A stretch of DNA of 64,000 bases from positions 6,700,001 through 6,764,000 of the forward strand of contig NZ_FNSO01000004.1 in the NCBI RefSeq assembly GCF_900105945.1, in the 5' to 3' direction. Source of the stretch: Amycolatopsis tolypomycina. GTDB taxonomy: Bacteria; Actinomycetota; Actinomycetes; Mycobacteriales; Pseudonocardiaceae. The first letter of the stretch is position 1, and every line of letters begins with the position of its first letter. The position numbers were made by a program, and so were the translations under genes. Of the stretch, positions 53,768 through 62,757 are shown one piece after another. Below the pieces are notes generated by a model. The model saw only the letters and a program-made list of their open reading frames with translations, made no database searches and was not told where the DNA came from.

Positions 53768-54439
53768 TCACTCGCCGAAGTCGCTGTCCACCAGCTCCCT
53801 GACCTTGGCCAACGCGGTTTCCGCCTGCGGTCCGCTCGCCCGCACGCGGAGCCGGTCGCCCTGGCGGGCGCCGAGCGACATCAGGGCCAGGACGCTGTGG
53901 CCGTCGGCCTCCTGGTCGCCGAGCCGGACGGTGACCTCGGCGTCGATCCCGCTGAGCGTGCGCACCAGCAACCCGGCGGGCCGGGCGTGCAACCCGACCT
54001 CGTTGCGCAGCTCCAGTTCGATTTCGGCCGCGTCGGCCTGGCTCTCGGCGAGGGCCAGGTCCTCGGGGACCCCGGCCGCCGCGGCGGCTTCGGCCACCGC
54101 CTTGCGGTCGCGGCCGGCCTGGGCGGCGACCGCCGCCGCGATCGCCCCCTCGACCAGCGGGCCGTCCGCGACGATCGCGGCCGAGGGGTCGGCCAGCGAT
54201 TCGACGGCGAGCTCGGCCGTCATCTGGGCACTGCCGAGGTCGTAGAGCAGCACGACACCGTCACCGGAGTCGGCGCGCTGGGTGGCGGCGACAACCTCGT
54301 CGTAGTCCGTGCCGATCGAGCCGTCGGCGAGGCCGCCGGCCGGGAGGATGGTGACGTCCGGCGCCATCTGGGCAGCCAGCTCGGCCAGGCCTTCGGCGAG
54401 CTTCGCACTGTGCGACACGAGCACGATTCCCACGCTCAC
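53768..54439 (-). CDS. dhaM: PTS-dependent dihydroxyacetone kinase phosphotransferase subunit DhaM
   Basis: 223 residues. The EIIA-mannose-like domain has the phosphoacceptor H10 in LVSHSAKLAEG, and after a linker the HPr domain has His in NEVGLHARPAG. The third EI-like domain of the E. coli protein is absent, so EI from elsewhere must phosphorylate it. It phosphorylates the ADP bound in DhaL. The GTG overlaps the dhaL stop by four bases. Confidence 0.93.
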   Translation of the reverse strand: MSVGIVLVSHSAKLAEGLAELAAQMAPDVTILPAGGLADGSIGTDYDEVVAATQRADSGDGVVLLYDLGSAQMTAELAVESLADPSAAIVADGPLVEGAIAAAVAAQAGRDRKAVAEAAAAAGVPEDLALAESQADAAEIELELRNEVGLHARPAGLLVRTLSGIDAEVTVRLGDQEADGHSVLALMSLGARQGDRLRVRASGPQAETALAKVRELVDSDFGE

Positions 54440-55065
54440 CGGGCGGCCTCCGCGAACGCCCGCAGCAGCAGCGCCGACGAGCGGGCGCCGGGGTCCAGGT
54501 GCCCGACCGCGCGCTCGCCGAGGTAGGACGCCCGGCCCTTCCGCGGCACCAGGTCCACAGTGGACTGGGCGCCGGTGTCGGCCGCGTCGGCGGCCGCGGT
54601 CAGCACCGCGGCGACGTCGCCGCCGTCGCCGGCCGCCTTCTCCGCTGCCGCCACCGCGGGGATCAGGGCGTCGACCATGGTCGCGTCGCCGCCCACGGCC
54701 TTGCCGCGGGCCTGGACGCCTTCGAGGCCGGCGCGCAGGGCGTCCAGCAGCGCCGGGACGTCGAGGCTGTCCACCGCGCCCAGCTTGGCCGAGGCACGCA
54801 GGAAAGCCGTGCCGTACAACGGGCCCGCGGCGCCGCCGACCTTGGAGATCAACGTCGTCGCGACGAGCTTCAGCACTCCGCCGGGGGTGTCCGGCGGGGC
54901 CGCGTCGAGCGCCGCCACGACGGCCGCGAAGCCGCGGTTCATGTTCTCGCCGTGGTCGCCGTCGCCGATCGCGCGGTCGAGTTCGATCAGTTCGGCGCGG
55001 TGCTCAGCGATCACCGCGGCGGCGGCGCGCACGGCCGCCGCGACCCCCTCGGCGGTGCAGGCCAT
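54436..55065 (-). CDS. dhaL: Dihydroxyacetone kinase ADP-binding subunit DhaL
   Basis: 209 residues. The metal/nucleotide site is LDRAIGDGDHGENMNRGFAAV, with GGAAGPLYGTAFLRA and GDATMVDALIPA as further family motifs. It carries ADP that is phosphorylated in place by DhaM and donated to dihydroxyacetone on DhaK. It shares one base with the dhaK stop (TGATG). Confidence 0.95.
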   Translation of the reverse strand: MACTAEGVAAAVRAAAAVIAEHRAELIELDRAIGDGDHGENMNRGFAAVVAALDAAPPDTPGGVLKLVATTLISKVGGAAGPLYGTAFLRASAKLGAVDSLDVPALLDALRAGLEGVQARGKAVGGDATMVDALIPAVAAAEKAAGDGGDVAAVLTAAADAADTGAQSTVDLVPRKGRASYLGERAVGHLDPGARSSALLLRAFAEAAR

Positions 55066-56066
55066 CAGAGCCCCCACCGCAGCGCCGCGGTGTTGACCGG
55101 GGCGTCCCACAGCTCGGTCAGCTCGTCGTCCAGTTTGAGCAAAGTCAGGCTCATCCCCTGCATCTCGAGGCTGGTGATGTACGGACCGACCAGCCGGCGC
55201 TCGACCACGATCCCACGGTCGGCCAGCAGCCGCTCGGCGATGCCGTGGGCCAGGTAGAGCTCCACGAGCGGGGTACCGCCCATCGAGTTGGTGAACAGCA
55301 GCACGCGGTCGCCCGCGGCGAACGGCAGGTCCGAGACCACCGCGTCGACCATCCGCGACACCAGCGCGTCGGCCGGCTCGGCCGGGAGCCGCTCGCGGCC
55401 GGGCTCGCCGTGGATGCCGATGCCGAACTCGATCTCGTTCTCCTCGAGGTCGAAGCTCGGGGTGCCGGCGTGCGGCACGGTCGGCGCGGTGAGCGCGACG
55501 CCGATCGACCGGACCTGGCCGATCACCTTCTGCGCCAGCGCGGTCACCGCGTCGAGCGAGTCGCCGCGCTCGGCGGCGGCGCCGGTGATCTTCTCCAGCA
55601 GCACCGTGCCGCCGACCCCGCGGCGGCCCGCGGTGTACGTCGAGTCCTTGACCGCCACGTCGTCGTCGATCACGACGCTGCGCACCTCGAGGCCCTCGGC
55701 AGCGGCCAGCTCGGCGGCCGTCTCGAAGTTGAGCACGTCGCCGGTGTAGTTCTTGACGATGAGCAGCGCGCCCGCCTCGCCGGTGGTCGCGGTGACCGCG
55801 GCCTGCACCGCGTCCGGCGTCGGCGAGGTGAACACCGCGCCGGGCACGGCGGCGGCGAGCATGCCGTGGCCGACGAACCCGCCGTGCAGCGGCTCGTGCC
55901 CGGAGCCGCCGCCGGAGATGACGGCGACCTTGCCCGCGACCGGCGCGTCGGCTCTGATCACGACGTCCGGGTCGTATTCGACGCGGAGGACGTCGGCGTG
56001 CGCGGCGGCGAGCCCCCGCAGCGACTCGGCGACCACGTTCGCCGGATCGTTGATGATCTTCTTCAC
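55065..56066 (-). CDS. dhaK: Dihydroxyacetone kinase substrate-binding subunit DhaK
   Basis: 333 residues. Covalent dihydroxyacetone binding through His: GIHGEPG places H219 at the E. coli H218 position. ISGGGSGHEPLHGGFVGHGML and KNYTGDVLNFETA are the substrate-site motifs. The GTG at 56066 has GGAGG five bases upstream. It leads the dhaK-dhaL-dhaM operon. Confidence 0.96.
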   Translation of the reverse strand: MKKIINDPANVVAESLRGLAAAHADVLRVEYDPDVVIRADAPVAGKVAVISGGGSGHEPLHGGFVGHGMLAAAVPGAVFTSPTPDAVQAAVTATTGEAGALLIVKNYTGDVLNFETAAELAAAEGLEVRSVVIDDDVAVKDSTYTAGRRGVGGTVLLEKITGAAAERGDSLDAVTALAQKVIGQVRSIGVALTAPTVPHAGTPSFDLEENEIEFGIGIHGEPGRERLPAEPADALVSRMVDAVVSDLPFAAGDRVLLFTNSMGGTPLVELYLAHGIAERLLADRGIVVERRLVGPYITSLEMQGMSLTLLKLDDELTELWDAPVNTAALRWGL

Positions 56067-56133
56067 GGCAGCCTCCGGCGCGTCGGCGGGTGGGGTGTCC
56101 CCTTCCTACCTCTCCGCGCGGCGCACCGCCAGA

Positions 56134-57126
56134 TCAGGGTTTGGGGAGCTTGGTGACCACGTTCTTCGCGACGGCCACCGCCTTGCCGCACGGATCGGCG
56201 TCGTTGTCGGCATAGCCCTGGTAGTCCACCTGGGCCAGTTCGACGTCGTCGCCCTGCCAGGGCCGGTGCTGCCACTCGACCTTGCACCGGGCCGAACCCC
56301 CGGTCTGCTGCTTCTGGAAGCCGGTCACGCCGTTGCCGAGGTCCACCTTGGAGTTGCCGTCGCCGACGAGCGGGGGCAGGCCGGGCCGGAACGCGACCGT
56401 CACCATCGGGCCCCGGTCCTTCCAGTCGCACGAGTGCAGGCCCGAGGCGGCGGGCTTCGCCGAGGGCACGGCGCCGGTCACCACCGCGGCATCGGCCATC
56501 GCGCACGGATCGGCGGTCAGCACGGTGCCCGCGGGCGTCGAGTACTTCTCCGGCGAGCTGTGCAGCTTCTGGACGACGGCCTCGGCCAGCGCCTGCCCGG
56601 GACGGCAGGGGTCACCGGCGTAGGTGACCGACACCTCGAGCGCCATGTCCGGCTTCAGCGCCGTCATCACCGCGACCGTGCAGTCGGTGTCGCCGGTCTT
56701 GTTCACGCGCAGCGGCAGCCCGCCGGCCACGCCGGTCGTCTTGTCGGCCCGCGGCGGCAGCGTGCTGCCGATCTCCAGCTCGAGCCGGATCTCCTTGCCG
56801 CCGGGGTCCTTCACCTTGTTGCTGCAGGTGTCGAAGGCGATCGACGACGGCGACGGGTCGTCCTCGACCGTGCCGAGGCCCAGCGTGCCGAGGGCGGCCT
56901 TGGTCAGGAACTGGCACGGCTGGATCGTGCGGAGCACGTCCGCCGCCACGGCGGCGTCGGTGATCGGGCCGTCGGCGACCTGGCCGGAGCCGGCCGCCGC
57001 GGGCACCGTCGTCCGGGCGAAGTTGGACTTGCCGAGGTCCTGCCCGCAGGCCGCCAGCGGCAGCGCGAGGGCGGTGACCAGCAGGAACAGCTTCGGGAGA
57101 CGGCGGTGCCGAACGTCTGGGAACAC
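56134..57126 (-). CDS. Secreted lipoprotein, DUF3558-like
   Basis: 330 residues. The signal peptide ends in a clean lipobox LAAC (LPLAACGQDL). Two similar DUF3558-like segments follow, each with a Cys pair around a QPCQFL or ADPCAMA start, suggesting an internal duplication. The GTG at 57126 is preferred because TACCGT (57134-57139) ends seven bases upstream. The surface function is unknown. Confidence 0.8.
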   Translation of the reverse strand: MFPDVRHRRLPKLFLLVTALALPLAACGQDLGKSNFARTTVPAAAGSGQVADGPITDAAVAADVLRTIQPCQFLTKAALGTLGLGTVEDDPSPSSIAFDTCSNKVKDPGGKEIRLELEIGSTLPPRADKTTGVAGGLPLRVNKTGDTDCTVAVMTALKPDMALEVSVTYAGDPCRPGQALAEAVVQKLHSSPEKYSTPAGTVLTADPCAMADAAVVTGAVPSAKPAASGLHSCDWKDRGPMVTVAFRPGLPPLVGDGNSKVDLGNGVTGFQKQQTGGSARCKVEWQHRPWQGDDVELAQVDYQGYADNDADPCGKAVAVAKNVVTKLPKP

Positions 57127-57133
57127 GCGATGC

Positions 57134-57139
57134 ACGGTA
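57134..57139 (-). promoter_or_regulatory. -10 hexamer of a leaderless lipoprotein transcript
   Basis: TACCGT on the minus strand ends seven bases before the GTG at 57126, which has no ribosome site. Confidence 0.45.
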
Positions 57140-57173
57140 GCGGCACGCACGCGCCGCTGTCCGGACAACCCGG

Positions 57174-57458
57174 CTATTCGCCGGCTGCCGGCGGTGTGTC
57201 GCCGGTCTCGGGCTCGGCCGGCACCACGAGCGGGCGGAGCACGGCCCACAGGACGAACAGCGCGGCGACCACCAGCATGCCGATCCCGGCCCACAGGTTG
57301 ATGTTCACGCCGGCGGCCTTCTCGATCTCCGCGTCGGTGGTGAAGCCGATGCCCATGACGGTGAGGATCACGCCGTAGACGCCGATCAGCAGGGCGATGA
57401 TCAGCCGGATGTCGAAGGCACCTGCCTTGTGTGCGCGCGGCTGCGACTCGGTAGCCAT
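57174..57458 (-). CDS. Small membrane protein paired with the symporter
   Basis: 94 residues with two membrane helices (about 16-40 and 55-77) and a Pro/Glu-rich tail. AGGAGG overlaps the symporter stop, and the ATG is nine bases after it, so it is translated with the symporter and may be a small subunit. No family name is certain. Confidence 0.75.
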   Translation of the reverse strand: MATESQPRAHKAGAFDIRLIIALLIGVYGVILTVMGIGFTTDAEIEKAAGVNINLWAGIGMLVVAALFVLWAVLRPLVVPAEPETGDTPPAAGE

Positions 57459-57467
57459 TCCGACCTC

Positions 57468-59165
57468 CTAGAAGATGATGTTCAGCGCGATGGTCAGGAC
57501 GAGCACGATGCCCGCGAGCAGGCCCGGCTTGCGGTACCAGCCCGCGTTCTCGCCGGTGTTGTCGTGCCGGCGCGTCTCCTTCGGCGTCAGCGAGTAGACG
57601 AGACCCACCAGCTCCTCGTCCGGCTTCGGCTTGGTGGCCAGCGAGACGACGACGCTCACCGCGATGTCGACGACGAACGCGGTCCCCGCGGCGACGAAGC
57701 TGATGCCCTGGCCGGTGAGGCCCAGCACTCCGGCCTGCGAGAGGCCCCAGACGGTGATCGCGGACGCCGTGCCCAGCACCAGGCCGCTCCAGCCGGCGTG
57801 CGGGGTCATCCGCTTCCAGAACATGCCCAGGATGAACGTCGCGAACAGCGGCGCGTTGAAGAAGGAGAACAGGTCCTGCAGGTAGTTCAGGATGTTGCCG
57901 GAGTTCGACGCGATGAACGCCGTGCCGATCGCCGCGATCGTGCCGAGCGACGTCACCACGCGGCCGAGGTTCAGGTAGTAGTGGTCCGGCTTGTCCTTCT
58001 TCACGTACGTCTGCCAGATGTCGTACGTGAAGACCGTGTTGAACGAGCTCAGGTTCGCCGCCATGCCGGCCATGAAGGACGCCAGCAGGCCGGCGATGGC
58101 GATGCCGAGCATGCCGTTCGGGAGCAGGTCGCGCATCAGCAGCAGGAGCGCGTTGTTGAAGGTGACGCCGCTTTCGGCCGTGCCGCCCTCGAGCAGCACC
58201 TGCTTGTCCTTCACGTACTCGGACACGGTGACCGCGGCGATCATGCCGGGGATGATCACGATGAACGGGACCAGCATCTTCGGGAACGCGCCGATGATCG
58301 GCGTGCGCCGCGCGGCGGACATGCTCTTCGACGCCATCGCGCGCTGGACCTCGACGAAGTTCGTCGTCCAGTACCCGAAGGAGAGCACGAAGCCGAGGCC
58401 GAAGACGATGCCCAGCACCGAAAGCAGGCTGTTGCCGAAGCCGGTCAGGTTGTCGCCGGGCCACGAGTGCAACTGCGCGCTGCCGCCCGGGCTGTTGGTC
58501 ACCTTGTCGACCAGGCCCTGCCAGCCGCCGACCTTGACCAGGCCGATGATCGTCAGCGGCACCAGCGCGATGACGATGACGAAGAACTGCAGGACCTCGT
58601 TGTAGATCGCGGCGGACAGGCCGCCGAGCGCGGTGTAGGAGAGCACGATCGCGGCGGCGACGATGATCGACACCCACAGCGGCCAGCCCAGCAGCAGGTT
58701 CACCACGCTGGCCAGCAGGAAGAGGTTCGCGCCCGCGATGAGGATCTGGGCCGCGGCGAAGCTGACGCCGTTGACCAGGTGGGCCGGCTTGCCGAAGCGC
58801 CGCCGCATGAATTCGGGGACGCTGCGGACCTTCGAGCCGTAGTAGAACGGCATCATCACGATGCCGAGGAACAGCATCGCCGGGATGGCGCCGATCCAGA
58901 AGTAGTGCACGGTCGGCAGGCCGTACTGGGCGCCGTTGGCGGACATGCCCATGACCTCGACCGCGCCGAGGTTCGCCGAGATGAAGGCGAGACCGGTGAC
59001 CCAGGCGGGCAGCGACCGGCCGGACAGGAAGAAGTCGAGGCTGCTCGACACCTGCCGCCGCGCCAGGTACCCGATGCCGAGCACGAGCGCGAAGTAGAAC
59101 GCCAGCTCGATGTAGTCGATCGCGCTCGCGTCGAGTCGCAGGTTCGCATCGGCCAGTACGAGCAC
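57468..59165 (-). CDS. Sodium:solute symporter family protein
   Basis: 565 residues and about thirteen membrane helices of the SSS/LeuT fold. SSSLDFFLSGRSLPAWVTGLAFISANLGAVEVMG, YYGSKVRSVPEFMRRRFG and SYTALGGLSAAIYNEVLQFF are SSS motifs. The substrate is not clear; sugars, inositol and organic acids are all found in this group. The GTG at 59165 is chosen because GGAGG lies eight bases upstream. Confidence 0.93.
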   Translation of the reverse strand: MLVLADANLRLDASAIDYIELAFYFALVLGIGYLARRQVSSSLDFFLSGRSLPAWVTGLAFISANLGAVEVMGMSANGAQYGLPTVHYFWIGAIPAMLFLGIVMMPFYYGSKVRSVPEFMRRRFGKPAHLVNGVSFAAAQILIAGANLFLLASVVNLLLGWPLWVSIIVAAAIVLSYTALGGLSAAIYNEVLQFFVIVIALVPLTIIGLVKVGGWQGLVDKVTNSPGGSAQLHSWPGDNLTGFGNSLLSVLGIVFGLGFVLSFGYWTTNFVEVQRAMASKSMSAARRTPIIGAFPKMLVPFIVIIPGMIAAVTVSEYVKDKQVLLEGGTAESGVTFNNALLLLMRDLLPNGMLGIAIAGLLASFMAGMAANLSSFNTVFTYDIWQTYVKKDKPDHYYLNLGRVVTSLGTIAAIGTAFIASNSGNILNYLQDLFSFFNAPLFATFILGMFWKRMTPHAGWSGLVLGTASAITVWGLSQAGVLGLTGQGISFVAAGTAFVVDIAVSVVVSLATKPKPDEELVGLVYSLTPKETRRHDNTGENAGWYRKPGLLAGIVLVLTIALNIIF

Positions 59166-59293
59166 CCGACCCACCTCCGGCAGTTCCTTCTTCAAACAGG
59201 ACAACAACCGACAGGAATCACCAGCATCCCGTCAGATCCGGACAGTACTGCATGGATTCAGGGTCGGCACGCCGACGTGTCCACAATGGCCGA

Positions 59294-59334
59294 AGGGCGC
59301 GCTCCCCCGGCCTTGACCAGGGGAGACGCGCCCT
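59294..59334 (-). terminator. Terminator hairpin of the papain-like gene
   Basis: AGGGCGCG at 59294-59301 pairs with CGCGCCCT at 59327-59334, extended by CCCC/GGGG nearer the loop with a small bulge. It lies 29 bases beyond the stop at 59364 and before the symporter gene. Confidence 0.55.
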
Positions 59335-59363
59335 CGTTCACGCGCCGCGGGAGCGGCTGTGGA

Positions 59364-60140
59364 TCAGCGGTCGGTCGGCACGGCGATCTCGCCGTCCTCG
59401 GCGATCAGGTGGGCCAGCACCTCGTCGGGCAGGTAGGTCCGGTGCGGGTAGCCCGGGCCCCACGAGTTGAGGATCGGCACGGCGCCGAGCTCGTCGGCAC
59501 GCGGGTTGGCGAGCACGGCGTGCACGTCGTCGACCGACTTGGCCCAGCGGAACGCCTTGATGCCCTGCTTGCCCTCGGCGGTGTACTTGTCGCGGGTGCG
59601 CCAGTCGTCGTCGGCGTAGGACTCGTCCCACAGGACGTGCCCGGTGTCCTTGAGCACTTCGGCCGCGGCCCGGACCGACGTGCCGTTCTCGTCGCCGGGG
59701 TTGGTCTCGGGCCACTCGTCGCGCTTCTTGGCCTGGTCCCAGAGCCAGCGGGCCGCGTACTCGCTGCCGTTGAAGATCGACATGCAGCGCGACCAGCCGA
59801 AGCCGACGCACGCGCCTTCGTGGCCCTGGTCGTAGAACGCGTACCAGGCATCGGTGTCCGGAGTGCCGCCCGGCTCGAGGCAGACGCAGTGGCCGCCGCG
59901 GATCCGGCCGAGCTTCTTGACGCCGGCCTTGGCGATGAAGAACTCGCCGGACGTCTCATCCTGTTCCGGCGCGTCGAACGCCGAGTACCAGTTGACCCCG
60001 ATCACGACCGGCGCCCTGGTGGGCTTGTCTTCGTCGGCCAGCGCGCCGAGCGGATACCTTTCCACGTGGCGCCAGTCGTCCGGAATGAACCGGCCCAGAC
60101 GCGGGTCGGCCGGATCGGAACCGAGTGGGCGATAACGCAT
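59364..60140 (-). CDS. Papain-like (C1-type) cysteine peptidase homologue
   Basis: 258 residues without a signal peptide. DQGHEGACVGFG gives Q105 and C111 as in papain, GDENGTSVRAAAEVLKDTGH is the conserved next helix, and ILNSWGPGYPHR gives N225 in NSWG. H207 lies 18 residues before N225, near papain spacing, but the context is weak. H84 in GGHCVCLEP is an alternative, which would mean a rearranged site. Activity is therefore uncertain. The ATG at 60140 has GGAGG five bases upstream. Confidence 0.7.
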   Translation of the reverse strand: MRYRPLGSDPADPRLGRFIPDDWRHVERYPLGALADEDKPTRAPVVIGVNWYSAFDAPEQDETSGEFFIAKAGVKKLGRIRGGHCVCLEPGGTPDTDAWYAFYDQGHEGACVGFGWSRCMSIFNGSEYAARWLWDQAKKRDEWPETNPGDENGTSVRAAAEVLKDTGHVLWDESYADDDWRTRDKYTAEGKQGIKAFRWAKSVDDVHAVLANPRADELGAVPILNSWGPGYPHRTYLPDEVLAHLIAEDGEIAVPTDR

Positions 60141-60539
60141 GTCTTCCTCCTTGCGTGCAGGCCAAAATGCGCGCACACCGGCCGGATGGCATGCACACCC
60201 CGAGCTCGAAGGCGGACTGAAACGTTGGCAGCACGAAAAAGTGACGGCCGAGCGCACCACCCTCCGGCCACGCCGGACGCACCGGCGGAACCCCTCGAAT
60301 CGAGTGTCGCACGGCACGGGGGAATAAGAACCCGAACTCACCCGAACAGCGCACAAATCGCGGTGAAAAAGTAGCTGCCCACTGCGCACAGGCCTATCGG
60401 GTTAACGATTTCCTGGTGGAGCGACAATCAGCGAATCAGATACATTGATTTCGGCATCGATTCGGTATCGGCCGGAAGATCGGCCCGTTCGGGCAGCCGG
60501 GGGGTCAGTTTTTCAACGGGCGAGTTCAACGACCCGGGG
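60141..60539. other. Intergenic region without a recognised gene
   Basis: About 400 bases of visibly lower G+C content. It holds the upstream region of the papain-like gene on the left and the downstream side of the DUF1653 gene on the right. I see short palindromes (for example GCCCGTTCGGGC at 60483-60494) but no convincing promoter, terminator or reading frame. Confidence 0.5.
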
Positions 60540-60746
60540 TCACTCCGCCAGCCGCCGGAAGCGTGGCACGCGGCCCGCGGGCGTCTCGACCGTCTCGGTG
60601 AACATCGCCTTCGGCCGCACCCACAGCCCGTGCTCGCCGTAGAGCGCCCGGTACACCACGAGTTCCTCTTCGGTCTCGCTGTGCCGGGCGACGCCCACCA
60701 CCTCGTACTCGGCGCCCTTGTAGTGGACGTAACGACCCGGCTGCAC
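60540..60746 (-). CDS. DUF1653 protein
   Basis: 68 residues. PGRYVHYKGAEYEVVGVARHSETEEELVVYRALYGEHGLWVRPKAMFTE is the DUF1653 beta-barrel pattern. One base separates it from the nucS stop, so it is translated from the nucS message. Function unknown. Confidence 0.88.
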   Translation of the reverse strand: MQPGRYVHYKGAEYEVVGVARHSETEEELVVYRALYGEHGLWVRPKAMFTETVETPAGRVPRFRRLAE

Positions 60747-60747
60747 G

Positions 60748-61407
60748 TCAGAAGAGCCGGAACTCGTCGGACTCGATGCCGCGCAGCTCGTCGTAGTCCA
60801 GCGTCAGGCAGCGGATCCCGCGGTCCTCGGCCAGGGTGCGGGCCTGCGGCTTGATGATCTGGGCCGCGAACACGCCCTGCACCGGCGCCAGGAGCGGGTC
60901 GCGGTTGAGCAGCTCCAGGTAGCGCGTCAGCTGCTCGACGCCGTCGATTTCGCCGCGGCGCTTGATCTCGACCGCCACCGAACGGCCTTCGGCGTCGCGG
61001 GCCATGATGTCGACCGGGCCGATCGCCGTCGGGAATTCGCGGCGGACCAGCGTGTAGCCGTCGCCGAGGGTCTTGATGTGCTCGGCCAGCAGTTCCTGCA
61101 GGTGCGCCTCGACGCCGTCCTTCTGCAGGCCCGGTTCCGCGCCGAGGGCCTGGGAGTAGTCGTGGAAGACCTCTTCGATCGAGATCACCAGCTTCTCGCC
61201 CTGCTTGTTCTCGACGATCCAGAGCTTGCCGTCCTCGATCAGCCAGCAGGGCGGGCTCATCCAGTTCAACGGCTTGTACGCACGGTCGTCGGAGTGCACC
61301 GACACCGAGCCGTCGGACTTGACGAGCAGCAGGCGGGTGGCCATCGGCAGGTGGGCGGTCAGCCGGCCGGCGTAGTCGACCTGGCACCGCGCGATCACGA
61401 GACGCAC
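60748..61407 (-). CDS. nucS: Mismatch-specific endonuclease NucS/EndoMS
   Basis: 219 residues. The N-terminal DNA-binding domain is followed by the nuclease core with [33 protein letters not shown] (D, E, K catalytic residues) and the C-terminal beta-clamp tail EFRLF. It cuts both strands at mismatches and replaces MutS/MutL repair in actinobacteria. TACCCT (61414-61419) ends six bases before the GTG. Confidence 0.95.
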   Translation of the reverse strand: MRLVIARCQVDYAGRLTAHLPMATRLLLVKSDGSVSVHSDDRAYKPLNWMSPPCWLIEDGKLWIVENKQGEKLVISIEEVFHDYSQALGAEPGLQKDGVEAHLQELLAEHIKTLGDGYTLVRREFPTAIGPVDIMARDAEGRSVAVEIKRRGEIDGVEQLTRYLELLNRDPLLAPVQGVFAAQIIKPQARTLAEDRGIRCLTLDYDELRGIESDEFRLF

Positions 61408-61443
61408 CCGAGGAGGGTAGGACAGGTCCGGGATACTGGGCGG
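61408..61443. promoter_or_regulatory. Compact divergent leaderless promoters: nucS and NUDIX
   Basis: Only 36 bases separate the two start codons. TACCCT (61414-61419, minus) lies six bases from the nucS GTG and GATACT (61432-61437, plus) six bases from the NUDIX GTG. The two polymerase footprints must overlap, so the promoters probably exclude each other. Confidence 0.5.
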
Positions 61444-61989
61444 GTGGACCCCATTCAGCGTGTCGCGTCCCGCGAGGTGTACCGGAACAACTGGATGACC
61501 GTGCGGGAGGACGAAATCCGCCGCTCCGACGGCTCGCCGGGCATCTACGGCGTGATCGACAAGCCGGCGTACGCGCTGGTCATCGCCCAGGACGGCGACC
61601 GGTTCCGGCTGGTCGAGCAGTTCCGCTACCCGCTGGGCGAACGGCGCTGGGAGTTCCCGCAGGGCACCGCGCCGGACCTGGCCGACGTGCCGCCGCACGA
61701 GCTCGCCGTGCGCGAACTGCGCGAGGAGACCGGGTTGCGGGCCGGTTCGATGGTCACGCTCGGCAAGCTCGACGTCGCCGCCGGCATGAGCAGCCAGCGC
61801 GGCTGGGTGTTCCTCGCCACGGACATCACCGAGGGCGAGCCGCAGCGCGAGCACGAAGAGCAGGACATGCGCAGCGCGTGGTTCGCGCGCGCGGACGTCG
61901 AGAAGATGATCCTCACCGGCGAGATCACCGACGCGCAGTCCATCGCCGCGTGGGCCCGGCTCATGCTGTTCGAGCGCACCCGGGGGTGA
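61444..61989 (+). CDS. NUDIX hydrolase (ADP-ribose pyrophosphatase-like)
   Basis: 181 residues. [31 protein letters not shown] contains the NUDIX box core RELxEExGL, although the upstream Gly-to-Glu spacing is irregular. [15 protein letters not shown] follows. It would hydrolyse ADP-ribose or a similar nucleotide. GTG start, leaderless. Its TGA abuts the stop of the convergent hydratase gene as TGATCA. Confidence 0.9.
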   Translation: MDPIQRVASREVYRNNWMTVREDEIRRSDGSPGIYGVIDKPAYALVIAQDGDRFRLVEQFRYPLGERRWEFPQGTAPDLADVPPHELAVRELREETGLRAGSMVTLGKLDVAAGMSSQRGWVFLATDITEGEPQREHEEQDMRSAWFARADVEKMILTGEITDAQSIAAWARLMLFERTRG

Positions 61990-62757
61990 TCAGTCGGGCC
62001 AGGCGGGCTTGCGCTTCTCCAGAAACGCCGCCATGCCTTCGCGGGCGCCGGGCAGCTGGGACGCCGCGGCCATGACCTCCAGCGCGATCGCGTAGGCGTC
62101 GGCCTCGGGCCGGTCGAGCTGGGCGTAGAGCGTCACCTTGCCCATCGACTTGCTGGCGCGGCTGCCGCGCGTCGCCCGGGCCAGCAGTTCGGCGACGGCG
62201 TCGTCGAGCTGCTCGTCGGGCACGACCCGGTTGACCAGGCCCCAGTCGAGCGCCGTCGCCGCGTCGATGACGTCGCCGGTCAGCGCCAGCTCCATCAGCC
62301 GCTTGCGGCCGATCGACCGGGCCACCGGCACCGCCGGCGTGTGGCAGAACCAGCCCCCCTTGCCGCCCGGCAGCGCGAAGCCCGCCGACTCGGCGGCCAC
62401 GGCCAGGTCGCACGACGCCACCAGCTGGCAGCCCGCCGCGGTGGCCAGGCCGTGCACCCGCGCGACGACGACCTGCGGGATCGACTCCATCGTCTTCATG
62501 ACGTCGGTGCACAGCGTCAGCAGCTCGCGCACGCCCGTCAGGTCCCGCGCGGCGACGTCGGCGAAGTCGTGCCCGGCGGAGAACACCGGGCCGGCCCCGG
62601 CCAGCACGACGCCGGTCGCGTCGGACGTCCCCGCCTCGCGGAACGCGGCGAGCAGCTCGGCGAGGTGGTCCGCGGACAGCGAATTGCGCCGCGCCGCCCG
62701 GTTCATGGTGATCGTGACGGTGTCGCCGTCCCGCTTCACGAGGAGATGCTGGTACAT
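61990..62757 (-). CDS. Enoyl-CoA hydratase/isomerase family protein
   Basis: 255 residues. AGPVFSAGHDFADVAA is the first oxyanion-hole region and VHGLATAAGCQLVASCDLAVA the second. The Glu typical of true hydratases at the second site is not obvious, so isomerase or another crotonase activity is possible. TACCGT (62764-62769) inside the end of the next gene ends six bases before the ATG. Confidence 0.9.
   Translation of the reverse strand: MYQHLLVKRDGDTVTITMNRAARRNSLSADHLAELLAAFREAGTSDATGVVLAGAGPVFSAGHDFADVAARDLTGVRELLTLCTDVMKTMESIPQVVVARVHGLATAAGCQLVASCDLAVAAESAGFALPGGKGGWFCHTPAVPVARSIGRKRLMELALTGDVIDAATALDWGLVNRVVPDEQLDDAVAELLARATRGSRASKSMGKVTLYAQLDRPEADAYAIALEVMAAASQLPGAREGMAAFLEKRKPAWPD

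Noticed and set aside
60483..60494. GCCCGTTCGGGC as a terminator or operator
   Set aside because: Five-base arms with a two-base centre are too weak, and no paired promoter element is present.
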